Positions 6,724 through 12,449 of a stretch of DNA of 12,449 nt are shown here, piece by piece. The DNA is from JANMJD01 sp031371195. Lineage in GTDB: Bacteria; Actinomycetota; Acidimicrobiia; Acidimicrobiales; Ilumatobacteraceae. Both the position numbers and the translations under genes were made by a program. Each line of letters begins with the position of its first letter. Positions within the stretch are counted from its first letter, which is position 1. The stretch lies in assembly GCA_031371195.1 (NCBI GenBank), contig JANMJD010000293.1, positions 1 through 12,449 on the forward strand. The letters are read 5' to 3'. The notes beneath the pieces were generated by a model. The model worked only from the letters and a program-made list of their open reading frames with translations. It was not told the origin of the DNA and ran no database searches.

Positions 6724-7944
6724 ATGATCCCGATCGAGCCGTTCGATGAACTCGGCGACGATGACGCAACCGACGTCCGCATCGGCCTCGACCGTCGACG
6801 GGTCGTTCCCGTGCTGCTCGCCGTCTTGGCGGCTCTGCTCGTCGTGTCGTTTGCCGTCGGACGTCGGGCGCCCTCGGTTGCCGCGCCCGGTTCTTCGGTG
6901 CCGCCCGCGGCCACCGTCGTCGATCGCTCGACCACAACGGTCGTCGCTTCATCGACGACTCCGGCTCCGGCCACCACCACCACCACCAGCACCACGGCGT
7001 CGGTGGTCTCGCTTCCCTTCGGAGAGGCGACCGGTCTGGTGGTCTATCTGACGCCGTCCGGTGGCGCGCCCGACTCGATTCGGGCGTACGACATCGACAC
7101 GGGAGTCGTGCACGATGTCTCGTTCGGCGGTGACATCGGTTGGTACATCCGGGCGATCGACGGGGCCGGTGGAGTCGTGGTCGATGGGGGAGCGGCAGTC
7201 GCGGTCGGCCCCGGGGGTCATCGCACGCTGATGGCCGGCGGTCCGAACGGGATCAACGAGGCGCCGAACGGCCGGGTCGCCGCCGGGCCATCGGGAGGCG
7301 TCTGGGCCAGGGGCTTCGACCCACCGCGGATCGAGCTGTTCGACGCATCGGGAGCGCCTGCCGGCCGGATGTACGGCCTGCCGATCGGCGCCGAACTGTA
7401 CGGCTCGATGGCCGACGGACGCCCGGTGGTGAGGACCGAGGATCGGCGCGTTGCCGTGATCGAAGCCGACGGAACCCGCACGCCGCTTGCCGACAATACG
7501 CTCGGCCCGGTGGAGTCGGGACGCTTCGCCGAGGTCCGCTGCGCCGACGACGAACAGCCGTGTCATGTGCTCGGCCATGTCGACGACCGGACCATCGATC
7601 TCGGCCTGACCCACGATGCCCAGGGTGTCGCCCGCGGCTTTCGCTTCCAACCCGACGGACCGTTCGTTGCCGTGAACGAGAACGGTCGGATCTCGCTGAT
7701 CGATTCCACCACCGGGGCCACGACCTCCGACGTCGCCCACCCGACGAACGAGGGCTGGTTCGGCGAGGATGATCGCGTGCCGGTCCGTTTCCTTCCCGGC
7801 GGCCGCGGCCTCGTGGCCTCGACCGGCTTCGGCCTCGAACTCGTCGACCTCTCGGGTACCAGGATCGCCGCGATCTACCTCGACGGTGACAACGGGTCAC
7901 GGCAAGTCCTCGGCGTCGGCTACGCCCACCCCTGGGCGCCGTGA
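6724..7944 (+). CDS. Membrane-anchored extracytoplasmic protein, possible beta-propeller, unknown function
   Basis: I do not recognise a named family. The 406-residue protein has an acidic cytoplasmic N-terminus (1-23), RRR at 24-26, one hydrophobic helix at about 27-45 (VVPVLLAVLAALLVVSFAV), then a Ser/Thr/Pro/Ala-rich linker (about 48-95) with a Thr run. The rest (about 98-406) should lie outside the membrane by the positive-inside rule. It is rich in short beta-strand-like units such as IRAYDIDTGVVHDV, VAVIEADGTRTPL, RISLIDSTTGATT and LELVDLSGTRIAAIYL, a pattern suggesting a beta-propeller or similar repeat fold. Its only two Cys, C273 and C280, could form a disulfide. No catalytic motif or lipobox was seen. 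The ATG at 6724 lacks a clear ribosome binding site. It shows no obvious link to the catabolic genes and may be a separate unit. Confidence 0.8.
   Translation: MIPIEPFDELGDDDATDVRIGLDRRRVVPVLLAVLAALLVVSFAVGRRAPSVAAPGSSVPPAATVVDRSTTTVVASSTTPAPATTTTTSTTASVVSLPFGEATGLVVYLTPSGGAPDSIRAYDIDTGVVHDVSFGGDIGWYIRAIDGAGGVVVDGGAAVAVGPGGHRTLMAGGPNGINEAPNGRVAAGPSGGVWARGFDPPRIELFDASGAPAGRMYGLPIGAELYGSMADGRPVVRTEDRRVAVIEADGTRTPLADNTLGPVESGRFAEVRCADDEQPCHVLGHVDDRTIDLGLTHDAQGVARGFRFQPDGPFVAVNENGRISLIDSTTGATTSDVAHPTNEGWFGEDDRVPVRFLPGGRGLVASTGFGLELVDLSGTRIAAIYLDGDNGSRQVLGVGYAHPWAP
6971..6995 (+). repeat. Short ACC trinucleotide run
   Basis: A run of about seven ACC-like triplets with one AGC interruption encodes the Thr stretch of the linker. 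As a triplet repeat, slippage here would change linker length without breaking the frame. Confidence 0.6.
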
Positions 7945-8160
7945 ATGATGTCGACCCGTCGTCACGGGTCGATGTCGAGGTGGCCGCCACCATCTCGCGA
8001 ACCTGGTGAAGCACCACCGGACCGACGTTGCCGAGGGTTCGTTCGAGGCGACTGAGCGCAGTCGCCCGGATGTGCTGACATCGCGCCGACGATGGGACGC
8101 TCAGGCCGTTGCCGATCTGCGGTTCATGCTACAAGATTGTCGCGCGAGGTCGAGTCGCCG
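7945..8160. other. Convergent intergenic region
   Basis: This 216-base gap, the longest in the window, lies between the ends of two convergent genes. Besides the hairpin at 7951-7972 it holds a second inverted repeat, GGCGACT (8047-8053) with AGTCGCC (8060-8066) around a 6-base loop, which could terminate the minus-strand operon. The open frames crossing it have no ribosome binding site and run antisense into the acyl-CoA dehydrogenase. No RNA gene was recognised. Confidence 0.5.
7951..7972 (+). terminator. Hairpin terminator candidate after the membrane-anchored protein
   Basis: TCGACCCGT (7951-7959), CGTC, ACGGGTCGA (7964-7972) is a perfect 9-bp stem with a 4-base loop, starting six bases after the stop codon. 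No T-tract follows, as is common for hairpins at the ends of high-GC actinobacterial genes, so terminator function is likely but not certain. Confidence 0.6.
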
Positions 8161-9405
8161 TCAGCTCGTACCGGGCTCCTTGGGGAGGCCGAGGACGCGT
8201 TCGCTCAGAATGTTGCGCAGGATCTCGTCGCTGCCGCCGGCGAGTCCCATCGCCGGACGGGTGAGGATCTGGTCGGCCCAGGCGTACAGCCCCCATTCAC
8301 CGGCGTCGGCGGTGACCTTGGCCCCGAGGATCTGTCCGGCGACGTGGGTGATCAGCCGCAGGGTCTCGGTGCTGGCGAGCTTGAACAACGACTCGGCCGG
8401 CCCTGGCGGAAGGCCCGCCTTGCGGCGGGCGTCAGCGGCATTCGCCTGGTAGCGGATGGTTTCCGCCATCGAGTACGCCTTGGCGATTCCCTGCCGCACG
8501 AGTGGGTCGTCCGATCCCATCCCGGGTTGAGCGGCGAGCATCCGCAGGCGCTCCAGCGAACGGTTGACGCCAAAGATGTCGCCGCCGGAGGCACCGAGCG
8601 CCCGCTCGTTCATCAACGTCGAGATGGCCACACCCCAGCCGGCATCGACATCGCCGAGCCGGTGGGAGTCGGGAATGCGGGCGTCGTTGAAGAACACCTC
8701 GTTGAACTCCGTGCCGCCGGTCATCATCCTGAGCGGACGAACCTCGACCCCCGGAGCCTTCATGTCGACGGCGAATGCGGTGATGCCCTTGTGCTTCGGA
8801 GCGTCGGGGTTGGAGCGGGCGAGCAGCAGGCCCCAGTCGGCCAGGTGGGCGACCGACGTCCACACCTTCTGGCCGTTGAGCACCCACTCGTCGCCGTCGC
8901 GCTCAGCCCTGCTCGACAGGCCGGCCACGTCCGATCCCGCTCCGGGCTCGCTGAACAACTGGCAGCCGATCAGATCGCCCCGGTACATCGCCGGGATCAC
9001 CGACTGAACCTGTGGCCCACCGAACTTCAGGAACGACGGAGCAACCATTCCGAGACTGATCCCGTAGACACTCAGGTCGGCGATGTCGTACTGATTGCGC
9101 ATCTCGAGGTAGATGCGATCGTGCTCCGCCGTGAGCCCGGCGCCGCCGCAGTCGACCGGCCCCGAGATCCACCCGAACCCGGCATCGAACTCCAGTGCCT
9201 TCCACGCTTTGGCGAGCCTCACTCGCTCCAGTTCGTCCTCCTCGGAGCGAGCTGCGTAGCCCGAGAGCGTGTCGTCGCCGACCCCCCATTCCGGCGTGCC
9301 CGACGGCGCCCGCGTAGCGTGGGCCGAGAGGAACGCCTCGGCGTCGCGGGCGAAGGCGTTCAAGTCGACCGTGCCCGGGGCAGGTGTGGCGATGTCTGTC
9401 GTCAT
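8161..9405 (-). CDS. Acyl-CoA dehydrogenase (FadE-like)
   Basis: A 414-residue flavoprotein that would introduce the alpha,beta double bond into an acyl-CoA. It shows the family signature CQLFSEPGAGSDVAGL (148-163), the middle beta-domain with GQKVWTSVAHLADWGLLLARS (178-198) and GITAFAVDMKAPGVEVRPL, and the C-terminal helical domain ending GLAGGSDEILRNILSERVLGLPKE (387-410). Length suits a single-chain dehydrogenase. Two starts are possible. ATG 9405 has AAAGGA eight bases upstream and is preferred. ATG 9414 overlaps the thiolase stop (ATGA, 9411-9414) but has no spaced ribosome binding site. It is the third gene of the DUF35/thiolase-like operon and probably handles the same chain. Steroid catabolism often uses heteromeric dehydrogenases encoded as pairs; only one such gene is visible here. 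Substrate is unknown. Confidence 0.94.
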   Translation of the reverse strand: MTTDIATPAPGTVDLNAFARDAEAFLSAHATRAPSGTPEWGVGDDTLSGYAARSEEDELERVRLAKAWKALEFDAGFGWISGPVDCGGAGLTAEHDRIYLEMRNQYDIADLSVYGISLGMVAPSFLKFGGPQVQSVIPAMYRGDLIGCQLFSEPGAGSDVAGLSSRAERDGDEWVLNGQKVWTSVAHLADWGLLLARSNPDAPKHKGITAFAVDMKAPGVEVRPLRMMTGGTEFNEVFFNDARIPDSHRLGDVDAGWGVAISTLMNERALGASGGDIFGVNRSLERLRMLAAQPGMGSDDPLVRQGIAKAYSMAETIRYQANAADARRKAGLPPGPAESLFKLASTETLRLITHVAGQILGAKVTADAGEWGLYAWADQILTRPAMGLAGGSDEILRNILSERVLGLPKEPGTS

Positions 9406-9410
9406 CTCGA

Positions 9411-10544
9411 TCATCCTTTGGTGAGCAGCATCGCGCCGGAGAACGGACCGACGGCGTTCGCCCAGACCGACACTTCGGCGTTCGGAACTTGACGGTCGCC
9501 GCATTGGCCGCGCAGTTGGCGGACGGCCTCGATGCAGAAGTTGGCCCCATGACGGCGTCCGACGTTGATGGCGCCGCCGTCGGTGTTGGTCGGGCAGGCC
9601 CCGTCGAGGCGGGTGTTGCCCTCCTCGATGAACGCACCGGCCTGCCCGGGTGGGCAGAGTCCGAGTCCTTCGAGCCACTGGAACGTGATCACGCTGAACC
9701 CGTCGTAGAGATGGGCGGTGTCGACGTCGGCGGGCCGCAACGACGTGCGCGACCACAGGAGCTCGCCGCAGTGGGCCGGTGAGGTGCGCACCATGTCGGG
9801 GAGGAGTTCGAAGTTCATGTCGTGGATCGCCGAGAGTGCCGACGCCTCGACCAGCACGGCAGGTTGGCGCAGGTCACGGGCCCGTTCCTCGGTGGTGAAG
9901 ATCACGGCCGAACCCGAGTCGCACGGATAGTCGCAGTCCAGAATCCGCAGCGGCTTGGTGATGTACGGATAGGCCAGGTACTGCTCGGCGGTGAGTGGAT
10001 CGCGTTGCAACGCCTCGGGATTCGTCAAAGCGTAGGAACGCTGGATCTCGGCGAAGGTGGCGAAGGTCTGTTCGGTGGCGCCGGTCTCGTGCATGTAGCG
10101 ATTCATCAACAACCCGGCCCACTGGGTGGGGGAGAAGTCGCCGAACGGGTACATGAATTGCGTGTCGCCCGGGCTGGGCGCGCCGAGCATGGCCGCCCCC
10201 GAGGCAAGCGCGGCCGACGGCGGCTGTTGCATCATCAACCGGAAGGCCATCGTCGTCTCGGTGTGCCCGTGGGCCACGGCCATCGCCGCGTGGTACGCCG
10301 GGGTGATGAACGCCGGGGAGACTCCGACGTTGAGGTTCCACTTCAGACGGTCGAAGCCCATCATCCAGGCGAAGTCGACGGCATCGCCGCCCCACGTCGA
10401 CACGCCGTCGATGTCCTTGGCCGTCAAACCGGCATCGTTGAGCGCCCGGGTGGCCGCCTGTGCCGCGTGGTGGCGCTCGCTGCGCCCGGTGTTGCGTCCG
10501 ACGTCGGAGTACCCGACTCCGACGATGGCGACCCGCCGGGTCAT
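9411..10544 (-). CDS. Thiolase-like protein (lipid-transfer/SCP2-type, aldolase candidate)
   Basis: A 377-residue thiolase-fold protein of the lipid-transfer-protein branch. It begins RRVAIVGVGYSDVGR and has DAGLTAKDIDGV, LYDGFS (279-284), LEGLGLC, NTDGG (320-324), EAVRQLRG and the ending GAMLLTKG. In degradative thiolases a nucleophilic Cys sits in the block that here reads NVGVSPAFITPAYHAA (72-87), which has no Cys. The thiolase-like aldolases of steroid side-chain breakdown (Ltp2 type) likewise lack the classical thiolase triad, depend on Tyr residues and need a DUF35 partner. This gene directly follows such a partner, with an ATGA overlap (10541-10544) and GAGG upstream (10552-10555). The likely role is cleavage of a 3-hydroxy- or 3-keto-acyl-CoA chain; whether by retro-aldol or thiolysis is unresolved. 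Confidence 0.9.
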   Translation of the reverse strand: MTRRVAIVGVGYSDVGRNTGRSERHHAAQAATRALNDAGLTAKDIDGVSTWGGDAVDFAWMMGFDRLKWNLNVGVSPAFITPAYHAAMAVAHGHTETTMAFRLMMQQPPSAALASGAAMLGAPSPGDTQFMYPFGDFSPTQWAGLLMNRYMHETGATEQTFATFAEIQRSYALTNPEALQRDPLTAEQYLAYPYITKPLRILDCDYPCDSGSAVIFTTEERARDLRQPAVLVEASALSAIHDMNFELLPDMVRTSPAHCGELLWSRTSLRPADVDTAHLYDGFSVITFQWLEGLGLCPPGQAGAFIEEGNTRLDGACPTNTDGGAINVGRRHGANFCIEAVRQLRGQCGDRQVPNAEVSVWANAVGPFSGAMLLTKG

Positions 10545-10981
10545 GCCGCCACCTCAGAAGTGGCCGGCGACGTGACCGTTGCGAAGACCGGGATCGTGTA
10601 GTCGCCGAGATCCTCGAAGCGGACCTCGACCTCCATGCCGATCCGCACGTCGGATTCGTCGATGCCGACGAGGTTGGTGAGCAGCTGCAATCCGGCCTGC
10701 TCGACCAACTCGACGGTGGCGATCAGGTAGGGCACACGGTCGACGAAGAACGGATGGAACGCCTTGAACGTCTGGGTGAAGGCATAGACCGTGGCCCGGC
10801 CCGACACCGGTTCGGGGGCCAGATCGAACGACTGGCAGTTGCGGCAGATCGGGCGGGGAAGGTGGATGTACGTGCCGCATGACTGGCAGCGCAGGATGCG
10901 CAACTCGCCGGCCCGAGTGCCCTCCCAGAAGAACGCCGTCTCCCGATCGGGGGCGATCGGCGGTGGTGAGGGTCGTTCCAT
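10541..10981 (-). CDS. DUF35-type Zn-ribbon/OB-fold protein, partner of the thiolase-like protein
   Basis: A 146-residue acyl-CoA-associated OB-fold protein. The N-terminal helix (ETAFFWEGTRAGEL) leads into a rubredoxin-like zinc ribbon with C32, C35, C46 and C49 (RCQSCGTYIHLPRPICRNC). The OB-fold core follows (SGRATVYAFTQT ... VPYLIATVEL ... GMEVEVRFEDLGDYTIPVF). Such proteins bind a thiolase, aldolase or hydratase and complete its active site, as in the Ltp2-ChsH2 complex of steroid degradation. The frame opens at 11029, but that start lies within operator site B. ATG 10981 is chosen because GGAG sits five bases upstream (10987-10990). ATG 10999 is the alternative. It is the first gene of a three-gene operon and overlaps the thiolase-like gene by four bases. 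Confidence 0.92.
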   Translation of the reverse strand: MERPSPPPIAPDRETAFFWEGTRAGELRILRCQSCGTYIHLPRPICRNCQSFDLAPEPVSGRATVYAFTQTFKAFHPFFVDRVPYLIATVELVEQAGLQLLTNLVGIDESDVRIGMEVEVRFEDLGDYTIPVFATVTSPATSEVAA

Positions 10982-10986
10982 CGAAG

Positions 10987-10990
10987 CTCC
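10987..10990 (-). promoter_or_regulatory. Ribosome binding site of the first DUF35 gene
   Basis: GGAG (CTCC on the plus strand) is five bases before ATG 10981, the same arrangement as at the crotonase. It argues against the longer starts at 10999 and 11029. Confidence 0.55.
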
Positions 10991-11010
10991 AGCGGTCATA
11001 CTTGGCGGGT

Positions 11011-11040
11011 GATCTGACAGTAGCGTCAACTAACGATCGT
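11011..11040. promoter_or_regulatory. Palindromic operator, site B (between the two DUF35 genes)
   Basis: CTGAC (11015-11019), six bases, GTCAA (11025-11029) repeats the operator seen at 5661-5690, with 23 of 30 bases identical and the core TGACAGTNGNGTCAAC fixed. It lies in the 107-base gap between two divergent DUF35 starts, so one bound protein could control both arms. One arm base departs from the perfect palindrome of site A (C for T). Operator function is inferred from symmetry, position and the second copy. Confidence 0.65.
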
Positions 11041-11078
11041 CTCCCGATCGCGGCTTGCCGATCGCATGGATCAAGAAC

Positions 11079-11082
11079 GGAG
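11079..11082 (+). promoter_or_regulatory. Ribosome binding site of the second DUF35 gene
   Basis: GGAG followed by six bases precedes ATG 11089. It fixes the start where homology begins and excludes the much longer open frame that runs antisense through the first DUF35 gene. Confidence 0.6.
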
Positions 11083-11088
11083 AAGCCG

Positions 11089-11526
11089 ATGAGTTTGCAA
11101 CCGTTGCCGCTGGTCAACGACGACACCGCGTCGTTCTGGGAGGGTGGAGTCGACGGACGCCTGCATATCCATCGATGCCGGGCGTGTCGTACATGGTTTC
11201 ATCCGCCCGCGCCCGTCTGCCCCGAATGTCTCTCGCTCGACGTGGGTCCCGAGCCGCCATCGGGCCGGGCGACGGTCGAGGCGTACAGCATCAACGTGCA
11301 ACCGTGGGCACCGGGGATGGTCGTGCCGTACGTGGTCGGGGTGGTCTCGCTCGACGATGCCCCCGGGGTGCAGCTGACCACCCGATTCGTCGATATCGAC
11401 CCCTCGGCGATGGCCGTCGGCTTGGCGATGGAGGTGGTGTTCGAGCACGTCGAGGATGTCTACCTGCCGCTGTTCCGCCCGGTCGGGACGGCTGCCGATC
11501 TCGACACGAAGGACGGTGGGAAATGA
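11089..11526 (+). CDS. Second DUF35-type Zn-ribbon/OB-fold protein
   Basis: A 145-residue paralogue of the protein encoded at 10541-10981. The N-terminal helix (DDTASFWEGGVDGRL) is followed by a zinc ribbon with C30, C33, C44 and C47 (RCRACRTWFHPPAPVCPEC). The OB-fold comes next (SGRATVEAYSIN ... VPYVVGVVSL ... AMEVVFEHVEDVYLPLF). Both copies share FWEG, the C-x2-C-x10-C-x2-C spacing and PEPxSGRATV, but they differ enough that this is not a recent duplication. It should dock to the thiolase-like protein encoded next, whose ATG overlaps this stop (ATGA, 11523-11526). The last residues (TAADLDTKDGGK) are polar and probably disordered. It is transcribed away from the first pair, across operator site B. 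Confidence 0.92.
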   Translation: MSLQPLPLVNDDTASFWEGGVDGRLHIHRCRACRTWFHPPAPVCPECLSLDVGPEPPSGRATVEAYSINVQPWAPGMVVPYVVGVVSLDDAPGVQLTTRFVDIDPSAMAVGLAMEVVFEHVEDVYLPLFRPVGTAADLDTKDGGK

Positions 11527-12449
11527 GTCGCTACCTGGGCTTGCGGATCGGTGAGCGCGACACGGTGATCTCGGGTATCGGCCGGTCGAAGGTCGGCCGC
11601 AAACTCGGCCGAACCGGTCTTTCGCTGACCGTCGAGTCGGCGCTGGCGGCGATCGCCGACGCCGGACTGACGCGTGACGACATCGACGGGCTGGCCACCT
11701 ACCCGGGCCTGTTCGATGCCTCGCCGGGGATGTCGCCGTGCGGCGTCAACGACGTCCAGGATGCGCTGCGTCTGAAGCTCAACTGGTTCTCCGGTGGTGC
11801 CGAAACCCCCGCCCAGCTCGGAGCGGTGTTCAACGCCGTCGCCGCGGTAGCTGCTGGCCTGGCCAACCACGTGCTCGTCTTTCGCACGGTGACCGAGTCG
11901 ACGTCGCAGACCGCGACGCGCCGGGCCAGCGTCGTCGGCTCGGGATCGGGTCGCGTCGGGGGCATCATGCAGTGGATGGTGCCGTTCCAGGCCGTCTCGG
12001 CCGCCAACTGGATCGGTGCGTACGCCCAGCGTTACATGCATGACTTCGGTCTGACGCGTGAACAACTCGCCGAGATCCCGCTCAACCAGCGCCGTCATGC
12101 CGCCCGCTACGACGAGGCGATCTTCCGCGAGCCGCTCACGCTCGACGACTATCTGAATGCCCGGATGATCTCGTGGCCGCTCGGTCTGTATGACTGCGAC
12201 ATCCCCTGCGACGGCTCGTGTGGGTGATCGTCTCGCGCGCCGACGCCGCTCCCGACCTCAAGCAGGTCGTGCGCATCGAGGCGATCGGCTCGGCGTTGAC
12301 CGGGCGGAATTCGTGGGACCAGCGGGCCGACCTGACCGAGACCGCCGCCCACGATGCCGCGCCGATGATGTGGGCGCGTACCGACTTGAAGCCGGCCGAT
12401 GTCGACACCGCGCAGCTCTACGACGGTTTCTCGTTCCTGACGATCACCT
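11523..12449 (+). CDS. Second thiolase-like protein, frameshifted near 12218 and 3' partial
   Basis: A paralogue of the thiolase-like gene at 9411-10544. The first 232 residues are in the frame of ATG 11523 (ISGIGRSKVGR, DAGLTRDDIDGLATYPG, and a nucleophile-region block NWFSGGAETPAQLG without Cys). After CDIPCDGS the frame hits TGA at 12225-12227. From 12218 the next frame continues the family without a gap: VWVIVSRADAAPDL, then DLKPADVDTAQLYDGFSFLTIT, matching DVDTAHLYDGFS of the paralogue. A single missing G at about 12218 (TCGTG where TCGGTG is expected) would restore one reading frame. The gene runs off the window before NTDGG and the C-terminal block. ATGA overlap with the DUF35 stop suggests translational coupling. 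Either a real recent frameshift or a sequence error. Confidence 0.87.

Noticed and set aside
8006..8452. Plus-strand small gene in the convergent gap
   Set aside because: No ribosome binding site or family resemblance; two-thirds of it overlaps the acyl-CoA dehydrogenase antisense.
8092..9492. Plus-strand open frame of 466 codons opposite the acyl-CoA dehydrogenase
   Set aside because: Antisense shadow; the minus strand carries the full acyl-CoA dehydrogenase signatures.

Overview
The window looks like part of a high-GC actinobacterial chromosome, most likely from an uncultured Acidimicrobiia-like lineage. The grounds are high GC by eye, GTG as well as ATG starts, 1-4 base stop/start overlaps, a Ser/Thr/Pro-rich secreted linker, and many CoA-ester catabolic genes. 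The taxonomic call is inference. No rRNA, tRNA, CRISPR array, IS element or phage gene was seen. Almost every base is coding; the longest gap is 216 bases.

Layout. (1) Bases 1-4701, plus strand: an operon encoding a three-subunit molybdenum hydroxylase of the xanthine dehydrogenase/CO dehydrogenase family, in the order medium (FAD, 5' truncated), small (2x[2Fe-2S]), large (Mo). It is followed by an acetyl-CoA hydrolase/4-hydroxybutyrate CoA-transferase-type protein. (2) 4814-5587, minus: a crotonase-fold protein, divergent from (3) 5728-6627, plus: a short-chain dehydrogenase. (4) 6724-7944, plus: a membrane-anchored extracytoplasmic protein of unknown function. (5) 10981-8161, minus: a tightly overlapping operon of a DUF35-type Zn-ribbon/OB-fold protein, a thiolase-like protein and an acyl-CoA dehydrogenase. 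(6) 11089 to the end, plus: a second DUF35/thiolase-like pair facing away from the first; its thiolase-like gene is frameshifted and runs off the window.

How the genes may work together. Acyl-CoA dehydrogenase, crotonase, SDR and thiolase/aldolase-like enzymes make up a beta-oxidation-like route. DUF35 partners are typical of the lipid-transfer-protein thiolases/aldolases that cleave steroid or branched side chains. The Mo-hydroxylase and CoA-transferase could feed a hydroxylated or CoA-activated substrate into such a route; the substrate cannot be read from the sequence. The two divergent intergenic regions, 5588-5727 and 10982-11088, share a near-identical 30-base element built around TTGAC-N6-GTCAA. 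This suggests that one regulator, not encoded here, controls groups 2, 3, 5 and 6 together.

Points worth checking: the shared operator; the mirrored DUF35/thiolase modules; missing canonical catalytic residues in the CoA-transferase (Glu to Gln), the crotonase (both Glu) and the thiolases (no nucleophilic Cys); and likely frameshifts very near both window ends, which may be assembly errors.
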